DNA of 38,252 nucleotides from Pseudoxanthobacter soli DSM 19599. GTDB lineage: Bacteria > Pseudomonadota > Alphaproteobacteria > Rhizobiales > Segnochrobactraceae. The position numbers and the translations under genes are program-made. The stretch spans positions 1-38,252 of the forward strand of contig CAMDHY010000034.1 in NCBI GenBank assembly GCA_945898215.1, written 5' to 3'. Of the stretch, positions 1 to 8,405 are shown in pieces (within the stretch, counting starts at the first letter, position 1; each line of letters begins with the position of its first letter). The notes beneath the pieces were generated by a model that searched no databases, was not told the origin of the DNA, and saw nothing but the letters and a program-made list of their open reading frames with translations.

Positions 1-1
1 G

Positions 2-739
2 ACGACGGCGATCAACCTCGCCACCGCGCTCGCCGCGATCGGCGAGCGGGTACTCGTCATCGACCTCGACCCCCAGGGCAACGCCTCCACCGGCCTCGGC
101 ATCGACCGTCGCAAGCGCGACCTCTCCACCTACGACGTGATGACCGGCGAGCGCCCGCTCGCCGACGTCGTGCTGGCCACCGCCGTGCCCGGCCTCGCGG
201 TGGCGCCGTCGACGATGGACCTGCTCGGCGTCGAGCTCGAGATCGCCGGCGAGGCCGACCGGGTGCACCGCCTGCGCGCGGCGATCGCGGGGCTGCCGGC
301 CGGCGCCTACTCGTACATCCTGATCGACTGTCCGCCGTCGCTGAACCTGCTGACGATCAATGCCCTGGTCGCCGCCCAGGCGATCCTGGTGCCGCTGCAG
401 TGCGAGTTCTTCGCGCTCGAAGGCCTGAGCCAGCTGCTCTCCACGGTCGATCAGGTGAAGCGCTCCCTCAACCCTCAGTTGCGCATCCACGGCATCGTGC
501 TGACCATGTACGACGGCCGCAACAACCTCGCCGCCCAGGTCGTCGCCGACGTCCGCGAGACGATGGGCGAGGCGGTCTACGAGACGGTGATCCCGCGCAA
601 TGTGCGGCTCTCCGAGGCGCCGTCGCACGGCAAGCCGGCGCTGCTCTACGACGTCCGCTGCTCCGGCAGCCAGGCCTATATCCGGCTCGCCTCCGAGGTG
701 ATCCAGCGTGAGCGGCGTCTCGCCGCCGCGGCGGCGTGA
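2..739 (+). CDS. parA: Chromosome partitioning ATPase ParA (5' end outside window)
   Basis: ParA/Soj-type ATPase that acts with ParB to segregate replication origins. The window opens inside the Walker A loop: the first visible codons read TTAINLA. The reading frame is open from base 2 and gives 245 residues. Also visible are the LVIDLDPQGNAS segment near the N-terminus and the ILIDCPPSLN Walker B-like segment. The C-terminus, with the NVRLSEAPSHGKP stretch, is typical of chromosomal ParA. The stop overlaps the parB start by four bases (GTGA), so the two are probably translationally coupled. No parS-like TGTTTCACGTGAAACA site was seen nearby. The true start lies upstream of the window, so this is a boundary truncation and not a broken gene. 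Confidence 0.96.
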   Translation, partial: TTAINLATALAAIGERVLVIDLDPQGNASTGLGIDRRKRDLSTYDVMTGERPLADVVLATAVPGLAVAPSTMDLLGVELEIAGEADRVHRLRAAIAGLPAGAYSYILIDCPPSLNLLTINALVAAQAILVPLQCEFFALEGLSQLLSTVDQVKRSLNPQLRIHGIVLTMYDGRNNLAAQVVADVRETMGEAVYETVIPRNVRLSEAPSHGKPALLYDVRCSGSQAYIRLASEVIQRERRLAAAAA

Positions 740-1638
740 GCGGGGAGGGCGGCATGGCCGCCGCGAGCGGCCGGCGCCGGCTCGGGCGCGGGCTGGCGGC
801 GCTGATCGGCGACATCCCGAGCGAGCCCGCGCCCGGCCGCGAGCCGCCGCGCGGCTTCCGCCGCGTGCCGACGGCCTCGATCCACCGCAACCCCCGCAAC
901 CCGCGCCGCCACTTCGACAGCGGCGAACTCGCCCAACTCGCGGTCTCCCTGAAGACGCACGGGCTGGTGCAGCCGCTGCTCGTGCGCGAAACCGGGTCGG
1001 ACGCCTACGAGATCGTCGCCGGCGAACGGCGCTGGCGGGCCGCCCAACTCGCCGGCCTGCACGAACTGCCGGTGGTGGTGCGCGAGGTCGACGATCGCGA
1101 GGCGCTCGAGATCGCCATCATCGAGAACGTCCAGCGTGCCGACCTCAACCCGATCGACGAGGCGGCCGGCTACGAGGCGCTGGCGAGCGAGCACGGCCAC
1201 AGCCATGCCGAGATCGCGGTGGCGATCGGCAAGAGCCGCAGCCATGTCGCCAACACCATCCGCCTGCTGAAGCTGCCGGAGGGCGTCCAGGCGCACGTCG
1301 CCGAGGGCCGGCTCAGCGCCGGCCACGCCCGCGCGCTGCTCACCGCCGCCGACCCGGAGGCGCTCGCCGCCCGCATCATCGCCGAGGGGCTGACCGTCCG
1401 AGACGCCGAGCGGCTCGCCGCCGAGCCCGTCGCGGCGGCGGTGAAGGCGCGCGCCAAGGCGGCCGCGGCGACCCCGGCGAAGGACGCCGATACGCGGGCA
1501 CTGGAAAAGCTCGTCGCCGACCGGCTCGGGCTGAACGTCGACATCGCCCATCGCCCCGACGGCGGCGGCGCCATCACGATTTCCTATTCCACGCTCGAGC
1601 AACTCGACGACCTCTGTCGCAAACTGGGTGAGCCGTGA
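736..1638 (+). CDS. parB: Chromosome partitioning protein ParB
   Basis: ParB/Spo0J family, 300 residues, a normal length. It loads on parS sites as a CTP-dependent clamp and is moved by ParA. The N-terminal domain shows the RNPRNPRRHF segment, the GERRWRA box and the ENVQRADLNPIDEA box, which form the nucleotide-binding core. A helix-turn-helix follows (EIAVAIGKSRSHVANTIRLL), then the GRLSAGHARALL helix and an Ala-rich linker to the C-terminal dimerisation domain. The GTG start at 736 overlaps the parA stop. An ATG at 754 is the alternative, but the overlap favours GTG. The last four bases overlap the next gene's GTG, giving a tight three-gene unit. Confidence 0.96.
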   Translation: MSGEGGMAAASGRRRLGRGLAALIGDIPSEPAPGREPPRGFRRVPTASIHRNPRNPRRHFDSGELAQLAVSLKTHGLVQPLLVRETGSDAYEIVAGERRWRAAQLAGLHELPVVVREVDDREALEIAIIENVQRADLNPIDEAAGYEALASEHGHSHAEIAVAIGKSRSHVANTIRLLKLPEGVQAHVAEGRLSAGHARALLTAADPEALAARIIAEGLTVRDAERLAAEPVAAAVKARAKAAAATPAKDADTRALEKLVADRLGLNVDIAHRPDGGGAITISYSTLEQLDDLCRKLGEP

Positions 1639-2306
1639 GCCTCGCAAACCAAGCCGAAACCGCCGCCGCGCCGCCGATCAAGGTCGCCGTCGTCCGCGTC
1701 ACGCCCTTCCAGCAGAACGCCTCCCTCGTCGCCTGCGCGACCACCGGCCGGGCCGCTGTCGTCGATCCCGGCGGCGACCTCGACCGCATCCTCGAGGTGA
1801 TCGACGAGGCCGGCGTGACGGTCGAGAAGATCCTGATCACCCACGGCCACGTCGACCACGCCGCCGGCGCTGCGGAACTCGCGCTCCGCCTCGGCGTGCC
1901 GGTGGAAGGACCCGGCGAGGCCGACGCCTTCCTGCTCGCCGAGCTGTCGGAGAAGGGCCGCGAGTACGGCTTCCCCGCCGATCCGCTGACGCCCGACCGC
2001 TGGCTCGCCGAGGGCGACGCCGTGACGGTCGGTGAGGCGGTGTTCCGCGTGCTCGACGTGCCCGGTCATTCACCGGGCCACGTGGTGTTCGTGCACGACG
2101 GCGCGAAGCTCGTCATCGGCGGCGACACGCTGTTCGCCGGCTCGGTCGGCCGGACCGACATGAGCTACGGCGACGGCGAGTTACTCCTGCGCGGCATCAC
2201 CGGGAAGCTGCTGCCGCTCGGCGACGACTTCACGGTGCTCCCCGGCCACGGCCCGGCGACGACGATCGGCCGCGAGAAGGCGAAGAACCCGTTTTTGCAG
2301 GGGTAG
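1635..2306 (+). CDS. MBL-fold metallo-hydrolase (glyoxalase II-like)
   Basis: Metallo-beta-lactamase-fold hydrolase of 223 residues. The zinc motif THGHVDH sits at about residues 69-75 (H70, H72, D74, H75). The downstream metal-ligand segments PGHSPGHVVF and LPGHGPATTIGREK match the short YcbL/glyoxalase II-like group. It probably hydrolyses a thioester such as a glutathione conjugate; the substrate cannot be read from sequence. The GTG start overlaps the parB stop by four bases (GTGA), so it appears to be co-translated with parAB although no role in segregation is known for the family. The protein is soluble, with no signal peptide or membrane segment. Confidence 0.88.
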   Translation: MSLANQAETAAAPPIKVAVVRVTPFQQNASLVACATTGRAAVVDPGGDLDRILEVIDEAGVTVEKILITHGHVDHAAGAAELALRLGVPVEGPGEADAFLLAELSEKGREYGFPADPLTPDRWLAEGDAVTVGEAVFRVLDVPGHSPGHVVFVHDGAKLVIGGDTLFAGSVGRTDMSYGDGELLLRGITGKLLPLGDDFTVLPGHGPATTIGREKAKNPFLQG

Positions 2307-2387
2307 GTCGGCTGCAGGGGTGATCCCGGCACGAGCCGATGGCTCCGGCCGCAGGGTCGCCGGGGTGTTGAAGCGAGCGGGGCGACC

Positions 2388-3179
2388 ATGGACCTGAAAC
2401 TGAACGGCCAGACGGCCCTCGTCACCGGATCGACCGGCGGCATCGGCTTCGCCATCGCCCACCGGCTGGCGGCCGAGGGGGCGAGCGTCGTTGTCTCCGG
2501 GCGCGGTGAGGCGAAGGTCGATGCGGCCGTCGGCAAGATCAAGGACGCGGTTGACGGCTCCGTGCGGGGCGTCGTCGCCGACGTGACCACCGCCGAGGGC
2601 GCCGACGCCCTGCTGGCGGCGGCGGGTCAGGTCGACATCCTCGTCAACAATCTCGGCATCTACGAGAGCAAGGCCTTCGCCGACATCACCGACGCCGACT
2701 GGATGCGCTTCTTCGACGTCAACGTGGTGAGCGGCGCGCGTCTCGCGCGGGCGGTGTTTCCGGGGATGCTCGCGCGCAATTCCGGGCGGATCGTCTTCGT
2801 CTCGAGCGAATCGGCGCTGTCGGTCCCGAAGGACATGATCCACTACGCCGTCACCAAGACCGCGCAGCTGACGATCGCCCGCGGGCTCGCCGAGCTCACC
2901 AAGGGGACGAAGGTCACGGTCAATTCCGTGCTGCCGGGGCCGACCCGCGCCGACGGGATCGAGAGCTTCCTGCGCGGCCAGGCGAGCGACCCGGGTGCGC
3001 CGCTCGCCGAGATCGAGGCGGAATTCTTCGCGAAGTCACGCGCGGCGTCGCTGCTGCAGCGGATGATCGAGCCGGAGGAAATCGCGAGCCTCGTCGCCTA
3101 CCTCGCGAGTCCGCTCTCGGCGGCGACGAACGGTACGGCGCTGCGGGTCGAAGGCGGGCTCATCACCACGATCGCGTGA
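2388..3179 (+). CDS. SDR family NAD(P)-dependent oxidoreductase
   Basis: Classical short-chain dehydrogenase/reductase, 263 residues. The cofactor loop TGSTGGIG is at residues 13-20, the NNLG motif is in the middle, and the catalytic set is Ser about 140 with Tyr153 and Lys157 (YAVTK). The C-terminus has the usual PGPTRADG segment after strand 6. It should reduce or oxidise a carbonyl/alcohol with NAD(P); the substrate is unknown. The ATG at 2388 follows a purine-rich GAGCGGGGCGACC stretch. It stands alone between the parAB unit and a convergent small gene. Alternative roles such as 3-oxoacyl-ACP reductase are possible but not indicated by context. Confidence 0.88.
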   Translation: MDLKLNGQTALVTGSTGGIGFAIAHRLAAEGASVVVSGRGEAKVDAAVGKIKDAVDGSVRGVVADVTTAEGADALLAAAGQVDILVNNLGIYESKAFADITDADWMRFFDVNVVSGARLARAVFPGMLARNSGRIVFVSSESALSVPKDMIHYAVTKTAQLTIARGLAELTKGTKVTVNSVLPGPTRADGIESFLRGQASDPGAPLAEIEAEFFAKSRAASLLQRMIEPEEIASLVAYLASPLSAATNGTALRVEGGLITTIA

Positions 3180-3239
3180 GGGCGGGAAGGGCTGCGCCCG
3201 CGGTAGCCCGCAGCACACTCTGTTTCGAAACCGTAAGCC

Positions 3240-3653
3240 TCACTTCGGCTTCGTTAGCTCGACGTAGAGATCGAGAAGCTTGGCAGTCGTACTCCCGTAA
3301 TCTGAATAACCTTTCAGAGCCTCGGAAACCTCTTGCGGGAATAGCTCAGATATCTCCGGCACAGACTGAGGGGCGCGCCCCTCCTCCTTGGCAACAATGT
3401 CGAACAATTCGGATTCTTCTATTGCCACGAAAAAACTAAATAGCATCTGTTCGGCAGCATATCTGGCGATCTTGAGGGTTCGATCCGTTGAGTCGTCCTC
3501 GGTCAGGTAAATCTGCAGCGCCTTGAAACGCGGATGGGAATCCGTGTCCATCCTCATCAGATCATTGTAGACACTTCGGAACGCATAGTGGAAAGCCTCC
3601 GCGCACAGCTTTCTGAATTCGTCCAGCAATTGCTCGCGGGTATCCGCGTCCAT
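3240..3653 (-). CDS. Hypothetical protein, low-GC orphan
   Basis: I do not recognise this 137-residue protein. It is acidic and largely helical in appearance, without signal peptide, membrane span or motif; it begins MDADTREQLLDEF and ends LYVELTKPK. I chose the ATG at 3653. A GTG at 3704 would lengthen it by 17 residues but would run into the end of the upstream gene. Base composition is clearly less GC-rich than its neighbours and codon choice is more relaxed (many A/T third positions), which suggests recent acquisition. It lies 25 bases downstream of the formylglycine-generating enzyme gene on the same strand and could be read from the same transcript. No function is proposed. Confidence 0.7.
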   Translation of the reverse strand: MDADTREQLLDEFRKLCAEAFHYAFRSVYNDLMRMDTDSHPRFKALQIYLTEDDSTDRTLKIARYAAEQMLFSFFVAIEESELFDIVAKEEGRAPQSVPEISELFPQEVSEALKGYSDYGSTTAKLLDLYVELTKPK

Positions 3654-3678
3654 CGGCGCGTTCCGTTCGAAGGAGAGA

Positions 3679-4668
3679 CTATGGGCTCGGCTGCCGCCGC
3701 ACACACCGGAACCCCACGTGGCTCGTCGACGTGTCGACCGGCTCGGCGTGGCGGGCGGCGGGGCGGTAGCGGCGGCAGTAGCTCGGCGCGCAGAGGTGGG
3801 AGCCGCCCTTCAGCACCTTGCGTGGAATGCGGATCTCCGGCTGGCGCGGGTCGAAGCTCGCAGCCTCCGGGCCGCCGCGCGGATTGACCGGCACGCAGCA
3901 CGCCTTCGCAGCGTCGGCGGGGTGGCGGGTCGACCAGAAGTCGGTCGTCCACTCCCAGGTGTTGCCGATCATGTCGTAGACGCCGTAGGGGTTCGGCGGG
4001 AAGGCGGTCACCGGCGAAGTGCGCTCAAAGCCGTCCTCGACGAGGTTCTCGGCCGGGAAGACGCCCTGCCAGGTGTTGGCGCGGTGGACGCCGCCGGGCA
4101 CGAGCTCGTCACCCCAGGCGAACTCGGCGCCGGCGAGGCCGCCGCGGGCGGCGAACTCCCACTCGGCCTCCGTCGGCAGCGCCTTGCCGGCCCAGGCGGC
4201 GTAGGCCTCGGCGTCGGCATAGGCGACGTGGACGACGGGGTGGTCGTCGAGGCCCTTGGTGGAGCTGCCCGGGCCGGTCGGCCGGCGCCAGCAGGCGCGG
4301 AAAACGAAGCGCCACCACTGGCTCCAGTCGCGGGTGTCGACGGCGTGGGCGGGCGGGGTGAAGACGAGGGAGCCGGCCTTCAGCATGTGCGGCAGCGCGC
4401 CGGGGTAGTGCTTCGGATCGGGCGGGATTTCGGCGACGGTGACGTAGCCGGTCGCCTCGACGAAGGCGCGGAACTGCCGGTTCGTCACCGGGGTGGGATC
4501 GATGAAGAAGCCGTCGACAGTGACGGTGTGGACCGGCTTCTCCTCGGGATAGTGGTCGTCGGAGCCCATGCGGAAGCTGCCGCCGGGGATCCAGACCATC
4601 TCCTCGACGGGTGCCGGAGCCGCGATCGCTGATGCCGTCGCCCGGTTGCGCTTGCCCGAAGCCACCAC
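3679..4668 (-). CDS. Formylglycine-generating enzyme (SUMF1/FGE family)
   Basis: FGE-sulfatase domain protein of 329 residues. The N-terminal signature EEMVWIPGGSFRMGSDDHYPEE is followed by the PVTNRQFRAFV segment, LPTEAEWEFAARGG, and YDMIGNTWEWTTDFW. Near the C-terminus GGSHLCAPSYCRRYR carries two cysteines (about C293 and C298) in the same spacing as the copper-binding active-site pair of SUMF1. This argues for a genuine enzyme that converts a sulfatase active-site Cys to formylglycine rather than a non-catalytic family member. The GTG start at 4668 is preceded by a GGGGGAGGG ribosome-binding site. No sulfatase gene lies in the window, so the substrate must be elsewhere. The protein appears cytoplasmic. 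Confidence 0.87.
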   Translation of the reverse strand: MVASGKRNRATASAIAAPAPVEEMVWIPGGSFRMGSDDHYPEEKPVHTVTVDGFFIDPTPVTNRQFRAFVEATGYVTVAEIPPDPKHYPGALPHMLKAGSLVFTPPAHAVDTRDWSQWWRFVFRACWRRPTGPGSSTKGLDDHPVVHVAYADAEAYAAWAGKALPTEAEWEFAARGGLAGAEFAWGDELVPGGVHRANTWQGVFPAENLVEDGFERTSPVTAFPPNPYGVYDMIGNTWEWTTDFWSTRHPADAAKACCVPVNPRGGPEAASFDPRQPEIRIPRKVLKGGSHLCAPSYCRRYRPAARHAEPVDTSTSHVGFRCVRRQPSP

Positions 4669-4774
4669 GCCCTCCCCCGGTGCCGAAAAAGCACCGCATT
4701 CCTGCCCGACGAACGCCGGCCCGTTCGCTATTCTACGTCAGGCGGCGCCGAAATCCTCCTCGACACCCGCTCTG

Positions 4775-4804
4775 TTGCCTGCCGACGAACACAGCCGATA
4801 TAGA
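4775..4804 (+). promoter_or_regulatory. Candidate sigma-70 promoter, possibly giving a leaderless mRNA
   Basis: TTGCCT at 4775-4780, an 18-base spacer, and TATAGA at 4799-4804. The expected start of transcription (about 4811) coincides with the ATG at 4812, which has no Shine-Dalgarno sequence. Both hexamers match four of six consensus bases. Confidence 0.45.
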
Positions 4805-4811
4805 CCCACGC

Positions 4812-5636
4812 ATGTCCCTCGACGACCTTCACGACTTGCCCGCCTCCAAGGCGGCCGCCTCCAAGGCGGCTTCCGGCAAGACCGCCGACAGCGAGACCGC
4901 CAGCGGCGGTACCGCGTCGGTCGTCCTGCTGGACGCTCAGGGCCGGCCGAAGAAGCGCGCCAAGGCAATCGCATACTGGTCGGAGCCGATCGGCGGGCCG
5001 CGGCGGCGGCTGGCGGCGTGGTCGCACATGCTGATCGCCGACCACGGCATCTTCCGCCTCCTCTACGGCAACCGCCACCGCGTCGACGGCAAGCTCTGGC
5101 GCTCCGCCCAGCCGGCGCCGCACGACATCGCCTGGGCGAAGCGCAACGGCATCCGCACCATCGTGACGCTGCGCGCCGGGCGCGCCCACGGCGGCTGGCC
5201 GCTACAGCGCGAGGCGTGCGAGGCGGAGGGCCTGGCGCTGGTCGAGCTGCCGCTCTACTCGCGCGCCGCCCCGACGCGCGAGGCGGTGCACGAGGCGAAG
5301 CGGGTGTTCGACACGATCGAGTATCCGGCGCTGATGCATTGCAAGTCCGGCGCCGACCGGGCGGGGCTGGCGAGCGCACTCTATCTGCTCCTGCACAAGA
5401 ACGCGCCCGTCGAGGCGGCGATCGACCAGTTGCACCTGCGCTACGGCCACGTGCGCTCGGCGAAGACCGGCATCCTCGACGTCTTCCTGCAGAAGTACCG
5501 CGACGAGGGCCTGGCGAAGGGGCTCGGATTCCTCGAGTGGGTCGACACCGTCTATGACCCGATCGAGCTGAAAGCGTCCTACCGCTCGTCGCTGTGGACG
5601 GACCTGTTCGTCGACAAGATCCTGCGCCGCGAGTAA
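4812..5636 (+). CDS. Dual-specificity/tyrosine phosphatase family protein
   Basis: Cysteine-based phosphatase of 274 residues. The P-loop MHCKSGADRAGLA has the CX5R signature (about C177 to R183). The upstream segment, from VDGKLWRSAQPAPHDIAW, is the entry typical of DSP-type bacterial phosphatases, and a general-acid aspartate should lie before the P-loop. Residues 1-50 are a low-complexity Ala/Ser/Lys stretch of unknown role. The frame is open further upstream, but the ATG at 4812 is the best start because a promoter-like sequence ends just before it. It is divergent from the formylglycine-generating enzyme gene and convergent with the ABC exporter gene. The substrate, protein or small phosphoester, cannot be told. 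Confidence 0.82.
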   Translation: MSLDDLHDLPASKAAASKAASGKTADSETASGGTASVVLLDAQGRPKKRAKAIAYWSEPIGGPRRRLAAWSHMLIADHGIFRLLYGNRHRVDGKLWRSAQPAPHDIAWAKRNGIRTIVTLRAGRAHGGWPLQREACEAEGLALVELPLYSRAAPTREAVHEAKRVFDTIEYPALMHCKSGADRAGLASALYLLLHKNAPVEAAIDQLHLRYGHVRSAKTGILDVFLQKYRDEGLAKGLGFLEWVDTVYDPIELKASYRSSLWTDLFVDKILRRE

Positions 5637-5664
5637 CGGCGCCGGCGCGCCCGTGCCCTGCCGC

Positions 5665-7452
5665 TCAGGCCGGGCCGGCGCCGTCCGCCTCGGGCTCGGG
5701 CGCGAACACCTCCTGGAACTGCAGGCGGTAGAACCGCGCATAGAGGCCGCCGGCGGCGATCAATTCGTCGTGGGTGCCGGTCTCGACGACGCGGCCGGCC
5801 TCCATCACGACGATGCGGTCGGCGGCGCGGATGGTCGACAGCCGGTGGGCGATGACGAGCGTGGTGCGCCCTGCCGCGAGCCGGGCGATCGCCTCGCGGA
5901 TGAGGTGCTCGGATTCCGAATCGAGTGCGCTCGTCGCCTCGTCGAGGAGAAGGATCGGCGCGTCCTTGAGGAAGGCGCGGGCGAGCGTGACGCGCTGGCG
6001 CTCGCCGCCCGACAGGCGGGCGCCACGGTCGCCGACGACGGTGTCGTAGCCCTCCGGCATCGCCATGATGAAGCCGTGCGCGGCCGCCTGGCGCGCCGCC
6101 GCCTCGATCTCGGCGTCGCCAGCGTTCGGGCGGCCGAAGCGGATGTTCTGGCGGATGGTGTCGTTGAACAGCACCGCCTCCTGCGCCACCACCGCCACCT
6201 GTCGCCGCAGGCTCGCGAGCGTGGCCTCGCGGACGTCGGTGCCGTCGATCAGCACCCGGCCGGATTCCGGATCGAACAGGCGACCGACGAGGGAGAACAG
6301 CGTCGACTTGCCGGCACCGGAGCGGCCGACGATCGCCGTCACCTTGCCGCCGGGGGCGACGAAGTCGACGCCGTCGAGGGCGCGGGTGCCGTCGGCGAAG
6401 TCGTAGCGGAAGACGACGTTGTCAAAGCGCACCTCGCCGGTGCGGACGAGCAGCGGGCGAGCGCCCGGCCGATCGGCCACTGTCGGCGCCCGGTCGAGCA
6501 CGTCGAAAACGCGGCGCAGCGCCGAGAAGCCCTGCTGCAGCACGGCGTTGAGGCTGCCCAGCGCCCGCAGCGGCTGGGCGGCGATGAGCAGCGCCGAGAC
6601 GAAGCCGGTGAACTCGCCGACGGTGGAGGCGCCCGACGAGATGCGCCAGCCGATGACGAGCAGCACGCCGACGACGGCGAGCCCGCCGAGGAGCTCGAGC
6701 GTCGGCTCGACGCGGCCGCGCTGGTCGGCCGCCTTCACCTTCAGCACCCGCACCCGCTCGAAGGCGGCGGCGGCGCGGCCCTTGAGGTAGCCCTCGAGGC
6801 CGTAGGTCTTGACGATGCGCAAGGCCCCGAAGCTCTCGGAGACGAGCTGCGCCATCACGCCGGTCTGTTCCTGGGTGGTGGTGGAGACGCGGCGGATGCG
6901 CTTGCCGATGCGGCTGATCGGGATGACGGCGAGCGGCAGCACGACGATCGCGAACAGCGACAGGAACCAGTCGAGCCAGACCATCGCGGCGAAGACGGAG
7001 ACGAGCGTCAGCGCGTCGCGGACGAGATTGGTGGTGGCGCGGGTCAGCGCGTCGCGGATGTAGGCGAGGTCGGTGGTGAAGCGCTGCGTCAGCGCCGCCG
7101 GGGTCTCGTCGGCGAGCTGCGCCACGTCGGCGTCGACGAGGTGGTCGTAGAGGGTGATCTGCAGGTCGGTCTCGATGCGGGTGGCGAGACGGTTGGTCAT
7201 CGTCACCTGGACATAGAGGGTCAGCGCCTTGACGACGACGACGCCGAACACCAGCACCGGCAGGAGCGCGATCATCGCGGCATCCTTGGCGCCGAAGGCG
7301 TCGTAGGCCTCGTTGATCAGGATCGGGTAGAGGCCGGTGGTGCCGGCCGAGACCGCGATGACGGCGAGGATCATCAGGATCTGCGGCCAGTGCGGCGCGA
7401 TCCAGCCGCGCCACAGGCGGCGGGAGAGCTCGCTGCTGTCGTCGGAGAGCAT
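5665..7452 (-). CDS. ABC exporter, fused permease and ATPase (MsbA-like)
   Basis: Half-size ABC exporter of 595 residues from the ATG at 7452, which reads MLSDDSSELSRRLWRGW; the frame is open 71 codons further but that extension is Arg/Pro-rich shadow. Six membrane spans occupy roughly residues 20-310. The nucleotide-binding domain has Walker A GRSGAGKST (Lys about 382), signature LSGGE (about 480-484), Walker B ILLLDEATSALD and the H-loop IAHRLST. It should work as a homodimer in the inner membrane. The family includes lipid A and phospholipid flippases and multidrug pumps; the cargo is not determined here. It stands alone, convergent with the phosphatase gene and divergent from the two-component genes. 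Confidence 0.92.
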   Translation of the reverse strand: MLSDDSSELSRRLWRGWIAPHWPQILMILAVIAVSAGTTGLYPILINEAYDAFGAKDAAMIALLPVLVFGVVVVKALTLYVQVTMTNRLATRIETDLQITLYDHLVDADVAQLADETPAALTQRFTTDLAYIRDALTRATTNLVRDALTLVSVFAAMVWLDWFLSLFAIVVLPLAVIPISRIGKRIRRVSTTTQEQTGVMAQLVSESFGALRIVKTYGLEGYLKGRAAAAFERVRVLKVKAADQRGRVEPTLELLGGLAVVGVLLVIGWRISSGASTVGEFTGFVSALLIAAQPLRALGSLNAVLQQGFSALRRVFDVLDRAPTVADRPGARPLLVRTGEVRFDNVVFRYDFADGTRALDGVDFVAPGGKVTAIVGRSGAGKSTLFSLVGRLFDPESGRVLIDGTDVREATLASLRRQVAVVAQEAVLFNDTIRQNIRFGRPNAGDAEIEAAARQAAAHGFIMAMPEGYDTVVGDRGARLSGGERQRVTLARAFLKDAPILLLDEATSALDSESEHLIREAIARLAAGRTTLVIAHRLSTIRAADRIVVMEAGRVVETGTHDELIAAGGLYARFYRLQFQEVFAPEPEADGAGPA

Positions 7453-7703
7453 CGCTCGGCGGTCGCTCCGGGGTGGCGCCCGATGGATGGCGCGGGCGAG
7501 GCGACCCGGCGCGCGCGGGGCGGCTGCACCCGCGAGCGTATGGCCGATAGGGCGGCCCATTGCAAGGCGGCGCCGGTCGCGTCGCACCGCCGTCGGCCGG
7601 CGGCGGTGGCGCGCTTGACGGGCGCGCGAGGCGCAAGCGACAAGCGGTGAGGATTCGCGGGGCACCGGTGGCCGGCCCGCCCCGCCGCCAGCAGGCCTTT
7701 ACC

Positions 7704-8405
7704 GTGCGCATTCTGCTCGCCGAGGACGCCGAGGATCTGGGCGACGCCGTCGCGGCGCGGCTGCGCGCCTCCGGCCACGCCGTCGAATGGCACCGCACAG
7801 GGACCGATGTGGCGGCGCGCGCCCGCGAGGAGCCGTTCGACGCCCTCGTCCTCGACGTCAACCTGCCCGGTCGCGACGGCTTCGCCGTGCTCGCCGAATT
7901 GCGCCGCGCCGGGGTGACGACGCCGGTGCTGGTGGTGACGGCCCGCGCCGAGGTCGACGACAAGGTGAGCCTGCTCGACCTCGGCGCCGACGACTACATC
8001 GTCAAGCCCTTCGACCTCAGGGAGTTCGAGGCGCGGCTCAGGGCGGTGATGCGGCGCCCGACGGCGGTGCGGGCGAGCCTCGTGCGCGTCGGCGCCCTCG
8101 GGGTCGATGCGGCGAGCCGGACGGTCGTCGTCGGCGAGCGGCCGGTGGACTGCGGCCGGCGCGAGTTCCGCGTGCTCGAGGTGCTGGTCGCCCGCCTCGG
8201 CCAGGTGGTGGCGAAGGAGCGGCTGATGTCGCAGGTGTTCGGCGCGGAGGACGATGTCGGCGTCAACGCCCTCGAACTCGTGGTGTCGCGGCTGCGCCGC
8301 AAGCTCGACGGCGCCGGCGTCGAGATCGTCACTGTCCGCGGCAGCGGCTACCTGATGCGCGCCGCGGCGCCGGATGCCGAGGGGCGGCCCGATGCGGCGG
8401 TCTGA
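7704..8405 (+). CDS. tctD: OmpR-family response regulator, TctD type
   Basis: Two-component regulator of 233 residues. The receiver domain begins at once (MRILLAEDAEDLGDA) with the acidic pocket at residues 7-8, phospho-acceptor Asp51 (LVLDVNLPG) and Lys101 (VKPF). A winged-helix DNA-binding domain follows, ending in SRLRRKLDGAGVEIVTVRGSGYLM. I chose the GTG at 7704 because it gives the standard start of the family; the frame extends upstream to 7560 with no family match. The 3' end overlaps the kinase gene by 14 bases. The cluster with a tripartite tricarboxylate transporter suggests it controls tctCBA. The symbol rests on family and context, not on a tested orthologue. Confidence 0.88.
   Translation: MRILLAEDAEDLGDAVAARLRASGHAVEWHRTGTDVAARAREEPFDALVLDVNLPGRDGFAVLAELRRAGVTTPVLVVTARAEVDDKVSLLDLGADDYIVKPFDLREFEARLRAVMRRPTAVRASLVRVGALGVDAASRTVVVGERPVDCGRREFRVLEVLVARLGQVVAKERLMSQVFGAEDDVGVNALELVVSRLRRKLDGAGVEIVTVRGSGYLMRAAAPDAEGRPDAAV

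Noticed and set aside
2078-2091. parS-like CACGTG in the MBL gene
   Set aside because: Only the central hexamer matches; the flanking bases do not form the TGTTTCACGTGAAACA palindrome.
3222-3231. GTTTCGAAAC palindrome between converging genes
   Set aside because: Only 10 bases, no T-run and not positioned before a gene, so no terminator or operator can be claimed.
5653-7650. 665-codon plus-strand frame opposite the ABC exporter
   Set aside because: The minus strand holds an intact ABC exporter with all nucleotide-binding motifs; the plus frame is low-complexity shadow.
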